A DNA stretch of 64,000 nt from Rhizobium sp. Leaf453 (GTDB lineage: Bacteria; Pseudomonadota; Alphaproteobacteria; Rhizobiales; Rhizobiaceae): assembly GCF_001425605.1 (NCBI RefSeq), contig NZ_LMRG01000023.1, forward strand, positions 350,291 to 414,290. Direction: 5' to 3'. Of the stretch, positions 44,493 to 53,659 are shown in pieces. A model generated the notes under the pieces. It saw only the letters and a program-made list of their open reading frames with translations, had not been told where the DNA came from and did not search any database. The stretch's first letter is position 1. Each line of letters begins with the position of its first letter. A program made the position numbers and the translations under genes.

Positions 44493-45848
44493 TCAGGCGG
44501 CGTAGTCGTCGTCCGTGGACGAGAGTTTCTTGTCGAGACCGTATTTCTGCATCTTCTCGTAAAGAGTCTTTCGGGAGATTCCCAAAAGCTCGTAGACCGG
44601 CCGAAGGCTGCCGCCATGGGCTGCAAGGGCGCTGGCGATGATGCCGCGCTCATAGCTCGCGACCTTGTCGGCGAGGCGTTGCGGTTCGACTGCTGCCTGT
44701 CCCTCGTCCGGTTTCAGGTCGAGACCGAGCACGAGGCGATCGGCGGCATTGCGCAATTCTCGAACATTGCCCGGCCAAGCGCGTTCTGCGATCTCGGTCA
44801 TCAGGTCCGGCGGCACATCGATATCGCTCCGCAGATAACGGGCGGCGGCTTCACGGACGAGCTGCAGGAACAGGAGCGGAATATCGGACCTCCGCTGGGC
44901 AAGTGAGGGTACATGCAGGGTCGCGACATTCAGCCGATAAAGCAGGTCGGCGCGAAAGCGGCCGGCGGCGACCTCCGCTTCCAGATCGACCTTGCTCGTG
45001 GCGATGAAGCGGACATCGAGGGGAACGGGTTCGTTCGAACCCAGCCTAGTGATCACCCGTTCCTGCAGCACGCGCAGGAACTTGGCCTGCAGGTCATAGG
45101 GCAGGGAGCCGATCTCGTCGAGCAGGATGGTGCCGCCGCGGCCATGCTCGAACTTGCCATAGCGTGGCCTGAGTGCGCCTGGAAAGGCGCCGGCCTCATG
45201 GCCGAACAATTCGCTTTCGATCAGGTTTTCCGGAAGGGCGGCGCAATTGATGGCGACGAAGGGGCGATCGGCTCGGGCGCTGATATCGTGCAGGGCGCGG
45301 GCGACCACTTCCTTGCCGGCGCCGGTCTCGCCGATGACAAGCGTATCGGCATCCGTGGCGCCAATTGCGCGCAATCGGTATCGGAGATCGACCATGGCCT
45401 GGGTGCGACCGGGAAGCCGGGCCTCGATATCGTCACGCTTACCGGCAACCGCCCGCAGGCGGCGGTTTTCGAGCACGAGATTGCGGCGATCGAGCGCGCG
45501 GCGCGCGATCCCAGCCAGATTTTGTGCTGTGAAGGGTTTTTCGAGGAAGTCGTAGACACCCTCGCGCATCGCCTTGACGGCCAGCTGGACATCGCCGTGT
45601 CCGGTTACCAGAATGACGGGGATTTCCGCGTCGACCTCCCGGATGCGCTGCAGCAGCGTCATGCCGTCCATGCCGGGCATGCGGATGTCACTGATCACCA
45701 CGCCGGCAAAGCTGTAGCCGACCAGTTCCAGCACATCCTCGGCGCTGGAAAACGTGTCTACCTCCAACCCGAAGAGTTGCAGCGCTTGCGCCGTTGATCG
45801 CCGCATTTCTTCTTCGTCATCAATGAGGAGTATCCGCGCTTCGCTCAC
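44493..45848 (-). CDS. DctD-like NtrC-family response regulator with GAFPGA loop
   Basis: A 451-residue transcription activator. The receiver domain has D10/D11, D54 (VVISDIRMPGMDG) and K104. The AAA+ domain has Walker A GETGAGKE (173-180), the sigma-54 contact loop GAFPGA (220-225; the usual Thr is Pro223) and Walker B TILLDE. The C-terminal Fis helix-turn-helix is LLGISRKTLYEKMQKY. It should respond to the adjacent DctB-like kinase and control tctCBA (inference from position). It starts with GTG, which overlaps the kinase stop as GTGA. Confidence 0.9.
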   Translation of the reverse strand: MSEARILLIDDEEEMRRSTAQALQLFGLEVDTFSSAEDVLELVGYSFAGVVISDIRMPGMDGMTLLQRIREVDAEIPVILVTGHGDVQLAVKAMREGVYDFLEKPFTAQNLAGIARRALDRRNLVLENRRLRAVAGKRDDIEARLPGRTQAMVDLRYRLRAIGATDADTLVIGETGAGKEVVARALHDISARADRPFVAINCAALPENLIESELFGHEAGAFPGALRPRYGKFEHGRGGTILLDEIGSLPYDLQAKFLRVLQERVITRLGSNEPVPLDVRFIATSKVDLEAEVAAGRFRADLLYRLNVATLHVPSLAQRRSDIPLLFLQLVREAAARYLRSDIDVPPDLMTEIAERAWPGNVRELRNAADRLVLGLDLKPDEGQAAVEPQRLADKVASYERGIIASALAAHGGSLRPVYELLGISRKTLYEKMQKYGLDKKLSSTDDDYAA

Positions 45849-47671
45849 TCGGCTGCCTCCTGTGCCGCCGTCGCGGCCTCCAGCTCGATCAGGAAGACGG
45901 CACCGCCCTCCGGGTGATTGGAGACCAACAGGCTGCCGCCGAAATCCTTGATGATATTGTAGGAGATTGACAGGCCGAGACCCAGACCCTTGCCGACGCC
46001 CTTGGTGGTGAAGAACGGATCGAAGATACGCTCGGTGATGGCAACGGGAACGCCGCGGCCGTGGTCGCGGATCGTCAGCGTGACCCTTTCGCCGTGTTGT
46101 TCCGCAGTCAGGTGGATACGCCGGTCGGCCAATCCTTCGACGGCATCGGCGGCATTGGTGATGATGTTGACGAGAACCTGCTGCAGGCGCACGGAGCCGG
46201 CTCTGACCATCGTGCCCGGCTGACCGAGGTCGATCTGCAAATCCGCGTCCGCCGTCTTCAGCCGCGCCGAGACGATTTCGAGCGTATCGGCAACCACGGC
46301 CTCCAGCGCGACCGGCCCAAGCTTCTCGTTCGGCTTGCGGCCAAAATTGCGTAAGTGCCGGCTGATGGACGCCATGCGGTCGATCAGGCCGGAGATGCGC
46401 CGGACATTGTCGCGGGCTTCGGGAACACGTTCGAGGTCGATCAGCATGGCGGCGCTGTCAGCATAGGTCTTGGCGGCCGCCAGCGGCTGGTTGAGTTCAT
46501 GGGAGAGGGCGGCCGACATCTGGCCGAGACCGGCGAGCTTTCCTGCCTGGATAAGGTCTGCCTGGGTCTTGCGCAGTTCCTGCTCGGTCAGCCGCCGTTC
46601 GGCGATCTCCAGCTCAATGCGCTGGTTGACCAGGGCGAGGTCGGCGGTGCGTTCTTCCACCCGATGTTCCAGTTCGTTGCGGGCTTCGAGCTGCAAGCGC
46701 ATACGCTCCTGCAGCCGGGCGCGCCGTTGCAGGACGATGGCCAGCGCAAGAGCGGCAAGGCAAAGGAACAGCACGATGGCGACGATCATGGTCCGCGCCT
46801 GGGCGTGGACGGAGGCGGTGTCCATCAGCACGTTCACCGTCCAGTCGGCTTCCGGCATATAGTGCGACAGGATCAGGTATTCCCGGCTATCTGCGGTGGT
46901 CGTGGTCATCAGTTGATGGTCGTCCAGCGTGCCGCGCCTGATCGGCAGGGGCTTCAAAACTGCTTCGGCATAACGACGTGAGGCCTGTGTGCGTGCCAGG
47001 CGTTCGCTGTTCAGCGGCAGAATCCCCGAATAAAGCCATTCGGGGCTTCCGGTCATGAAGATGATGCCTTCGGGATCGGAGACGAAGATCTTGTATTCGC
47101 CGCCGCGCCAGGAGGTTTCGATCGAGTCGATATCGACCTTGAAGACGATGACGCCGCTGATTTTTTCCTCGAGGTAGACGGGCGAGGCGAAGTAGTAGCC
47201 CCGCTTCAGGGATGTCGTGCCAAGCGCATAGAAACGCGACTGCCTGCCCTTCGCCGCATCCTGGAAATAAGGGCGATAACTGAAATTTTGGCCGATGAAG
47301 CTTGCCGGCTGATCGTAATTGCTGGCCGCGATCGTGTTGCCGTCCAGCGTCATCACGTAGATGTCGGAGGATTCCAGCAGCGTGTTGATCTCTTTGAGGT
47401 AGATGTTTGCCGTGTCGCGCAGCGTCTTGTCCTGCGGATGGGCAATGAGATCCTTGATGCCGTCATGATCGGCGATCAGTGCGGGCAGGGGCTCGTAGCG
47501 GCTGAGGTGCCCGCTTAATGCTGATGCGGCAAGGCGCAACGCCGAGCCCGCCTGCAGCGACGCCTCGTTCATATAGCTGCGCGTCGCCAGCGCACCGCCC
47601 TGAAAGATCACGGCGGCGAGAATGAGCGGAACGAGGCACAGGGCCACAAGGCGGATTTTGACGGACTGCAA
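45845..47671 (-). CDS. DctB-like sensor histidine kinase
   Basis: A 608-residue membrane kinase: one membrane span near residues 10-30, a periplasmic dCACHE-type sensor domain (~35-285), a second span (~297-317), a coiled-coil linker (LQERMRLQLEARNELEHRVE), then the H-box ALSHELNQPLAAAKTYADS and an ATPase domain with DHGRGVPVAI and GLGLGLSISYNI. DctB-type kinases sense C4-dicarboxylates directly; here the ligand may be the Tct substrate. The start is TTG with a very strong GGGAGGAG site five bases before it. It is translationally coupled to the response regulator. Confidence 0.91.
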   Translation of the reverse strand: MQSVKIRLVALCLVPLILAAVIFQGGALATRSYMNEASLQAGSALRLAASALSGHLSRYEPLPALIADHDGIKDLIAHPQDKTLRDTANIYLKEINTLLESSDIYVMTLDGNTIAASNYDQPASFIGQNFSYRPYFQDAAKGRQSRFYALGTTSLKRGYYFASPVYLEEKISGVIVFKVDIDSIETSWRGGEYKIFVSDPEGIIFMTGSPEWLYSGILPLNSERLARTQASRRYAEAVLKPLPIRRGTLDDHQLMTTTTADSREYLILSHYMPEADWTVNVLMDTASVHAQARTMIVAIVLFLCLAALALAIVLQRRARLQERMRLQLEARNELEHRVEERTADLALVNQRIELEIAERRLTEQELRKTQADLIQAGKLAGLGQMSAALSHELNQPLAAAKTYADSAAMLIDLERVPEARDNVRRISGLIDRMASISRHLRNFGRKPNEKLGPVALEAVVADTLEIVSARLKTADADLQIDLGQPGTMVRAGSVRLQQVLVNIITNAADAVEGLADRRIHLTAEQHGERVTLTIRDHGRGVPVAITERIFDPFFTTKGVGKGLGLGLSISYNIIKDFGGSLLVSNHPEGGAVFLIELEAATAAQEAAE

Positions 47672-47710
47672 GGCTCCTCCCTCGTTGCTCCCTCGCTCGG
47701 GAGTTTAGAG

Positions 47711-47741
47711 ATCAACGCCCCCTTTTCCAAGGGGCGTTGAT
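47711..47741 (-). terminator. Hairpin between the small gene and the kinase gene
   Basis: An 11-bp perfect stem (ATCAACGCCCC/GGGGCGTTGAT) with a 9-base loop, in the 123-base gap before the kinase start. No T run follows on the minus strand, so it could end the small upstream gene or act in the kinase mRNA leader. Confidence 0.4.
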
Positions 47742-47794
47742 GCGAGAGAGGAATGGCAGCCGTTTCGACTGTGGTCGGTGTGTGTCGAAATCCA

Positions 47795-48022
47795 TCAGGA
47801 AAGCGCGATTACCGTGCCGTCGGCGAAGGCGAGATCCTGCTGCAGGCTGGAGGGCAGATGCCGGATCTCGCGGGTCGTTGCCTTGCGAATCTGAGCGATC
47901 CGATACCGATGATGGCCGTTGACGAGAGGGGCCAGCAGGCTGTGAACCGCAGAGGACATACCGGATGCATGCATTGCGGCAGTGTTCGAATGGATCGGCG
48001 CCGTATCGTGTTGCAGGGACAT
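47795..48022 (-). CDS. Hypothetical 75-aa protein
   Basis: Starts MSLQHDTAPIHSNTAAMHAS and ends with LPSSLQQDLAFADGTVIALS. An AAGGAGCC ribosome site lies six bases before the ATG, which is the main reason to call it. No signal peptide and no known family. It is divergent from the LysR-type regulator, so that regulator may control it (inference). Confidence 0.6.
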   Translation of the reverse strand: MSLQHDTAPIHSNTAAMHASGMSSAVHSLLAPLVNGHHRYRIAQIRKATTREIRHLPSSLQQDLAFADGTVIALS

Positions 48023-48139
48023 GGGAGGCTCCTTTCTGATGTCTGCCTGTTTACAACTTGACTATCTGCTTCTGTTGATGTTCAATCAAACGAAATGAAG
48101 TGATCATTTCTTTCAGAAAAACTGATCCGTGAGGTTCCC

Positions 48140-49024
48140 ATGAACATGATGATGCGGCATGTCCTTCCGCTCCTCGAACTGGACATCCTCAAGACATTTG
48201 TCGCGATCGCCGAAACCGGAAATTTCACCACGGCGGCGGAAACCGTCTACCGGACACCGTCGGCTGTCTCCATGCAGATCAAGAAGCTGGAAGAGACGCT
48301 TGGTTGCGTTCTTTTCCTGCGCGATGCGCGCTCGGTGTCGCTGACGCCGAAGGGAGAGGTGCTGCTGGGCTTCGCGCGGCGCATGCTGGCGCTGAACAAT
48401 GAGGCCGTTTCCCGCTTCCTGCTGCCCGATATGAACGGCGTGGTGCGTGTCGGCGCGCCCGAGGATATCGGCGAGCGCATTCTGCCTGAAGTGCTCAAGC
48501 GTTTTTCCGAGTCCTATCCGAATGTCACGGTCGATGTGACGATCGGCAACAGCAGCGTCATGCGCAAGCGGGTGGAAGAGCATCGCATGGACATCGCCAT
48601 CTTCAACAGCATGACTGGCGAAAATACCGGCGGCGGAGAAATCCTCGTGTCCGAAAAGCTCGTCTGGGCTGGCATCAAATGCGGCACGGCCCATACGCGC
48701 CAGCCCCTGCCGATTTCGATGTGGGAAGATGGCTGCGTCTGGCGGGCGAACGCTGTCGATCAGTTGAACCAAGCGGGCAAGCCGTTCCGCGTCGCCTTCC
48801 TCAGCGCCCATACGACCGGCCAGCGCGCCGCGATTCTTGCGGATCTCGCCGTCGCGCCGCTGCCGCGCTATCTCGTTCAGGGTGAACTGGTGGCTCTGGG
48901 CGAAGCCGAAGGCTTGCCGGATCTCGGCCATTACAGCATCGGCCTGCAACTGATCGACAATGCGTCAGCGCCTGTGTTGGCGGTCGCCGAACATGTCCGG
49001 GACGCCTTTGTCGGGTTGCTATGA
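48140..49024 (+). CDS. LysR-family transcriptional regulator
   Basis: A 294-residue regulator. N-terminal winged helix with LDILKTFVAIAETGNFTTAA and TPSAVSMQIKKLEETLG; C-terminal periplasmic-binding-protein-like effector domain (VVRVGAPEDIGERILPEVL). It probably binds in the ~120-base gap to the divergent small gene (inference). The start is followed by several Met codons; the first has a GAGG site eight bases upstream. Confidence 0.92.
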   Translation: MNMMMRHVLPLLELDILKTFVAIAETGNFTTAAETVYRTPSAVSMQIKKLEETLGCVLFLRDARSVSLTPKGEVLLGFARRMLALNNEAVSRFLLPDMNGVVRVGAPEDIGERILPEVLKRFSESYPNVTVDVTIGNSSVMRKRVEEHRMDIAIFNSMTGENTGGGEILVSEKLVWAGIKCGTAHTRQPLPISMWEDGCVWRANAVDQLNQAGKPFRVAFLSAHTTGQRAAILADLAVAPLPRYLVQGELVALGEAEGLPDLGHYSIGLQLIDNASAPVLAVAEHVRDAFVGLL

Positions 49025-49043
49025 ACGATGATTCGGGCGGCGT

Positions 49044-50114
49044 TCAGGCGTCGCCCGCCTTCAGCCAGCGCAGCACCTTGATCTCGTCATCCTCCATCCA
49101 GCGCGTCAATGTCACGCTCCGGCTCGGCCGCATCTTCAGAAGGCCGGCGAGCGATCCCTCTTCGAAATCGTCGAAGACCTTCGGATGGATATAGGATGAG
49201 CGGCAAACGGCCCGGGTATTGACCAGCCGTGCCGCAACGGCGTCGATAACATCGTTAACCTGGCGTTTTCGTTGCCGCTCACTCTGTCCCGGCTCAATGG
49301 CTGCGAGCGCCGTTGCCGCCATTCGCGTTGCCCCCCAAGTGCGGAACTGCCGTGAGCTGAATTCGGCCCCGGACGCATCGCGGATATAGGCGTTGACGTC
49401 CTGCGAGCGGATCGGATGCCGGTTGTCATCCTCGTCAAGATACTGGAACAACTGTTGCCCCGGCAATTCCTGCAGCATACGGATGGATTTGGTGATGCGC
49501 CGGTCGCTGTGGCTCAGCCGCCATTCCTTGCCGGATTTGCCCTTGAAGTTGAAATGGACGCTGGAGCCTTCGATCTTCACATGCCGGTTGCGCAGCGTCG
49601 TCAGCCCGTAGGAGCCGTTTTCCTCGGCATAGGTGGCATTGCCAACGCGAATATAAAGATTGTCGAGCAGCCAGACGATGGTCGCCAGCGCCTTATCCAT
49701 TCCGGGTTTTCGCAGTCTGAGGTCGGTATCGACCCGCTCGCGGATTTTCGGCAGTCGGGAGGCAAAATCGGCGAGCTGCGCAAATTTGGTCTTGCCACGT
49801 TCCGCCGACCAATCCGGGTGATAGCGATATTGTTTGCGTCCGCGCACATCGTAGCCGGTGGCCTGAAGATGCGAGTTCGGATCGATCGAAATCAGGACAT
49901 CGGTATAGGCCGGTGGAATGGCAAGCGCGGCGATCCGGTCGAGTTCATCCCGGTTCTCGATTCGCTTGCCATCGGCGTCATAATAGAGAAAGGCGCGCTT
50001 TCCGGGCTTGCGGGTGATGCCGCCGTCGAGGTTGGAGAGATAGACAAGCTGCGCCGCTGCCGGTTTGGCAGGGACTGCAATGTCGGGCGCCGTTTTGCGG
50101 GTGTAAGAAAGCAT
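49044..50114 (-). CDS. DNA topoisomerase IB (poxvirus/bacterial type)
   Basis: A 356-residue enzyme that relaxes supercoils by transient 3'-phosphotyrosine links. The N-terminal part has GKRAFLYYDADGKRIENRDE and IPPAYTDVLI; the catalytic domain has the Arg-containing HFNFKGKSGKEWRL and SSRQFRTWGATRMAA segments, and the nucleophile Tyr in VCRSSYIHP. I used the ATG giving MLSYTRKT; a GTG three codons earlier is also possible. It ends close to the LysR gene (convergent). Confidence 0.92.
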   Translation of the reverse strand: MLSYTRKTAPDIAVPAKPAAAQLVYLSNLDGGITRKPGKRAFLYYDADGKRIENRDELDRIAALAIPPAYTDVLISIDPNSHLQATGYDVRGRKQYRYHPDWSAERGKTKFAQLADFASRLPKIRERVDTDLRLRKPGMDKALATIVWLLDNLYIRVGNATYAEENGSYGLTTLRNRHVKIEGSSVHFNFKGKSGKEWRLSHSDRRITKSIRMLQELPGQQLFQYLDEDDNRHPIRSQDVNAYIRDASGAEFSSRQFRTWGATRMAATALAAIEPGQSERQRKRQVNDVIDAVAARLVNTRAVCRSSYIHPKVFDDFEEGSLAGLLKMRPSRSVTLTRWMEDDEIKVLRWLKAGDA

Positions 50115-50173
50115 CTGATCCACAGTGACGCAAGAACGCCATGTCGATCATTTGGTTCCACCACTTTGCGTGC

Positions 50174-52252
50174 TCAGTCGCGGCTGCGGCGCCGGCGTCT
50201 GCCGCCACCATCACCACCGTCGTCGGACACCACCTTGCGCTCGGGCAGGGTGACGACCTTGGCGAGTTCAGGGAAGGCATCGACCTTGTTCGGCATGGCC
50301 ATCGCATTGACGAAAAGCTGCTGAAAATTGGGTTCCAGCGCGGTCTCGATCTTCTCGATATGCGCGACGGTCTTTTCAATCTCCCGGCGATGGTCGCGGT
50401 TGAGCAGTGCCATCAGCGCGCCCGTGCCGGCAGCATTGCCGACGGCCTTGACCTCGTTCAAGTCGCAGTCCGGGATAAGGCCTAGCACCATGGCGTATTT
50501 CGGGTCGATGAAGGAACCGAAGGCGCCGGCAAAGCGAATCGTGTCGACATGCTCGACACCCAGCTTTTCCATCAGCAACTTGATGCCGGCATAAAGCGCG
50601 GACTTCGCCAGTTGGATGGCGCGGATGTCGTTCTGCGTCACCGTGATACGCTGTTCGCCGTCATGCAGCAGGTAGGAGAAGGTTCGGCCGTTCTGCAGGA
50701 TGCGCGGGCTGCGCTCCGCCATCGAGCCATCGACAACGCCATCTTCCGAGATGACACCAGCAAGATACATTTCCGCGACGACCTCGATGATCGCCGAGCC
50801 GCAGATGCCGGTGACGCCGACGCTGGCGGCCTGCTCGGCAAAGCCCTCTTCATCGGACCATTTTTCGACACCGATGACGCGAAATTTCGGCTCCAGCGTG
50901 ACCGGATCGATACGGACACGCTCGATCGCGCCGGGAGCCGCGCGCTGGCCGGAGGAGATTTCGGCACCTTCGAAGGCCGGACCGGTGGGCGAGGAGGCGG
51001 CGACGACGCGCTGGCGATTTCCGAGCACGATTTCCGCATTGGTACCGACGTCAACGAGCAGCATCATGCGATCCTGCCGGTAGGGACCTTCGGAAAGGGT
51101 AGCACCTGCCGCATCCGCGCCGACATGACCGGCGATGCAGGGCAGGGTATAGAGCCGCGCGCCCCGATTGACGTCGATATCGATCTCATGCGCCCAATAT
51201 TGGAGCGCGCCGGAAACGGCGAGCGCAAAGGGCGCCTGGCCGAGTTCCGTCGGGTCGATGCCGAGGAACAGATGGTGCATGATGGGGTTAGCCACAAATA
51301 CCATGTCGAGAATGTCGTGCCGATCGACCTCGCCTTCGGCGCAGACCTTGCCGATCAGGCCATTAATGGCCTCGCGCACCGCCTTGGTCATGGCTTCCCG
51401 ACCATCGGGGTTCATCATGACATAGGAGACACGGCTCATCAGGTCTTCGCCGAATCGAATCTGCGGATTTGACGTGCCGGAGGAGCCAACGATGCGGCCC
51501 GACAACAGCGACACGAGATGCATGGCGATCGTTGTCGAGCCGATATCGCAGGCGATGCCGTAGGCCTCGTTCTTCAGACCCGGATAAAGGGCGACGATGA
51601 AGGGACGCGATGAGTCCATGTCGCGATGGATTGCAGCGGTGACGCCCCAGTTGCCCTTGCGAAGAATCGACTGCACCTGCGGGATGAGGTGCGGTGCCAC
51701 CAGCAGATCTTTCCAGCCCCAGTCCTTTTCGAGCATGACCTTCAGACGATCGAGGTCGCCGAGCGGCTTGTGCATGTCGGGCTCGTCCACCTCAACATAG
51801 CAGAGCTGGACGGCGGCATTGCGCTCGATGACACGGTCGCTGGCAGCCTTGCGCACCACCTGGGCATTGACGACGGTATCCTGCGGCACGTCGATGACGA
51901 GATCGCCCTGAATCATCGCCGAGCAAGACAGGCGGCGGTTTTCCGGAAGGCCGCGGATCTTGTCGTAGCGTTCCTCCTTCGGGCCACGGGCCGAGATGTG
52001 GTCATTGGAGGAGACGATCTTGTGCTTGGCGAAATTGCCTTCCTGAACTTCGATCTGACAGCGCCCGCAGGTCGCGCGACCGCCGCAGACGCTCTCGACA
52101 TAGACGCCGAGCGAGCGGGCGGCATCAAGCACCGGCGTGCCGACGGGAAAACGCCCGCGTTTGCCCGACGGCATGAACAGGACGAGAGGATCGCTTTTGT
52201 TTTCCTGGGCGGACACGGTCAGATCATTCCTATCAGGTAAGGCGCCGTACAT
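50174..52252 (-). CDS. RACo-like reductive activator of corrinoid proteins (2Fe-2S ferredoxin + ASKHA domain)
   Basis: A 692-residue protein. The N-terminal ferredoxin-like domain carries a plant-type 2Fe-2S site (C56, C62, C65 in SVCGGRATCGRC, and C110 in RRLSCSAM). A linker domain follows, then an ASKHA-ATPase-like C-terminal domain (DUF4445/RACo type: GIACDIGSTTIAMHLV, MLLVDVGTNAEIVLGN, SSPTGPAFEGAEISSG, RFAGAFGSFID). RACo-type proteins re-reduce inactive Co(II) corrinoid to Co(I), using ATP. The C-terminus ends in a short Gly/Arg tail (GGGRRRRRSRD). The start codon (ATG MYGALPD) could also be GTG twelve codons later. It overlaps the preceding small gene by 20 bases. Confidence 0.88.
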   Translation of the reverse strand: MYGALPDRNDLTVSAQENKSDPLVLFMPSGKRGRFPVGTPVLDAARSLGVYVESVCGGRATCGRCQIEVQEGNFAKHKIVSSNDHISARGPKEERYDKIRGLPENRRLSCSAMIQGDLVIDVPQDTVVNAQVVRKAASDRVIERNAAVQLCYVEVDEPDMHKPLGDLDRLKVMLEKDWGWKDLLVAPHLIPQVQSILRKGNWGVTAAIHRDMDSSRPFIVALYPGLKNEAYGIACDIGSTTIAMHLVSLLSGRIVGSSGTSNPQIRFGEDLMSRVSYVMMNPDGREAMTKAVREAINGLIGKVCAEGEVDRHDILDMVFVANPIMHHLFLGIDPTELGQAPFALAVSGALQYWAHEIDIDVNRGARLYTLPCIAGHVGADAAGATLSEGPYRQDRMMLLVDVGTNAEIVLGNRQRVVAASSPTGPAFEGAEISSGQRAAPGAIERVRIDPVTLEPKFRVIGVEKWSDEEGFAEQAASVGVTGICGSAIIEVVAEMYLAGVISEDGVVDGSMAERSPRILQNGRTFSYLLHDGEQRITVTQNDIRAIQLAKSALYAGIKLLMEKLGVEHVDTIRFAGAFGSFIDPKYAMVLGLIPDCDLNEVKAVGNAAGTGALMALLNRDHRREIEKTVAHIEKIETALEPNFQQLFVNAMAMPNKVDAFPELAKVVTLPERKVVSDDGGDGGGRRRRRSRD

Positions 52253-52571
52253 TGGCTCGGATCCTTTTGCCGTATGGTTTGAGAGCAGCCACCGCAACGC
52301 GATCGGACGCGCCCGAGAGACCGGCACAGGTGCCGGTCGCCAGCGCTGTCGCGGCGATCATGCCTTCGTTCACCATGGCGAGATTGACGGCCATCGCGCT
52401 TTCGGCGGCCGCAGACAGTTTTTCGGTGATCATCTGGCCGATCTCCGCCGGTCCGGCCGCAGATCCGCTCATGCCCGACACGGCAAGGTCCTGCATTCGG
52501 GAGGATATGACCATGGGAGCCTGAAACCAGAGGCTCGCAAACTCGGTGAGCAGATCGGCACTGAAAAACAT
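52233..52571 (-). CDS. Ala/Met-rich hypothetical protein in the corrinoid cluster (112 aa)
   Basis: Starts MFFSADLLTEFASLWFQAP with AAGAGAA as ribosome site. The middle is a long helical, Ala/Met/Ser-rich stretch (KLSAAAESAMAVNLAMVNEG), somewhat like phasin-type amphipathic helices or proteins loosely named antifreeze-like; the C-terminus is basic (RIRANVRRLT). No function is known to me. It lies between the methyltransferase and the RACo-like gene, overlapping the latter, so it belongs to the same operon. Confidence 0.65.
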   Translation of the reverse strand: MFFSADLLTEFASLWFQAPMVISSRMQDLAVSGMSGSAAGPAEIGQMITEKLSAAAESAMAVNLAMVNEGMIAATALATGTCAGLSGASDRVAVAALKPYGKRIRANVRRLT

Positions 52572-52591
52572 TAGTTCTCTTTTCCGGGCGG

Positions 52592-53557
52592 TTATTCCGC
52601 CCTAGCGCTTGTTCCGGCACGTCCGGCGCGGCCGCCACGGCGACCGCCACCGGCACCGGCCGGAGATGCCGCGGCAGCAACAGCGCCACCTTCGGCCGGC
52701 TTGTGATCACGATAGGTCATGATCCAGTTGCCGCAATTCGGGTCCGTGCCGTTCAGGACGTTGGCCGCGCGAACGGCTTCCATTTCCTGTGGGCGGCAGG
52801 GATTCATGATGGCCGACGTCATGCCCGCACCGATGACCATGGGGATGAAGCCGGCGTTGATGCCGTGGCGATGCGGCAGGCCGAACGAGATGTTCGACAG
52901 GCCGCAGGTGGTGTTGACCTTCAGTTCGTTGCGCAGGCGGTGCAGAAGCGCGAAGACCTGACGGCCAGCATCGCCCAAGGCGCCGATCGGCATGACAAGC
53001 GGATCGACAACGATATCGTGCGGCTTGATACCATAGTCCATGGCTCGTTCGACAATTTTCTTCGCAACTGCGAAACGAACGTCCGGATCCATCGAAATGC
53101 CGGTCTCGTCGTTGGAGATGGCGACGACTGGAACGTCGTATTTCTTGCAAAGCGGCAGGATGGCCTCGAGCTTTTCTTCCTCGCCGGTGACGGAATTGAC
53201 CAGCGGCCGCCCCTTGGCGACCTTGAGGGCGGCTTCGATGGCGGCAGTCACGGAACTGTCGATCGACAGCGGCACGTCGACGAGGCCCTGGACGATTTCC
53301 ATCGTCTGCACCAAAAGGCCTGGCTCCGTCTCGTTCGGGTTGACGGACGTGACGCCGGCGTTGACGTCGAGCATGGTCGCGCCCGCAGCCACCTGCTCCA
53401 GCGCATCCTTGATGACCGTGTCGAAATTGCCTTCGATCATTTCGGCGGCCAGCTTCTTGCGGCCGGTCGGATTGATCCGCTCGCCGATGACGCAGAACGG
53501 CTGGTCGAAGCCGATGATGATTTCGCGGGTGGCGGAGGCAACGATGGTGCGGGTCAT
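52592..53557 (-). CDS. Methyl-THF:corrinoid methyltransferase (MtrH/AcsE-like, pterin-binding)
   Basis: A 321-residue TIM-barrel protein of the dihydropteroate-synthase-like fold. Family motifs are IGERINPTGR near the N-terminus, MLDVNAGVTSVNPNETEP, PLSIDSSV, PLVNSVTGEE, and the DPLVMPIG barrel strand. It moves a methyl group between a corrinoid protein and tetrahydrofolate. It lies inside the one-carbon cluster, 20 bases upstream of the small 112-aa gene. The last ~35 residues are a low-complexity Ala/Gly/Arg tail (GAGGGRRGGRAGRAG) not expected in the family. GGATCAGAC serves as ribosome site. Confidence 0.9.
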   Translation of the reverse strand: MTRTIVASATREIIIGFDQPFCVIGERINPTGRKKLAAEMIEGNFDTVIKDALEQVAAGATMLDVNAGVTSVNPNETEPGLLVQTMEIVQGLVDVPLSIDSSVTAAIEAALKVAKGRPLVNSVTGEEEKLEAILPLCKKYDVPVVAISNDETGISMDPDVRFAVAKKIVERAMDYGIKPHDIVVDPLVMPIGALGDAGRQVFALLHRLRNELKVNTTCGLSNISFGLPHRHGINAGFIPMVIGAGMTSAIMNPCRPQEMEAVRAANVLNGTDPNCGNWIMTYRDHKPAEGGAVAAAASPAGAGGGRRGGRAGRAGTSARAE

Positions 53558-53659
53558 GTCTGATCCTCTGGTGCGGTGGGGCGCTTGATCTCTGTCATGC
53601 GCCGGAAGGGATTGTCAAAGGCTCGGCCTCCCGACCGAACCTGTTGTACTCAAATTTGT

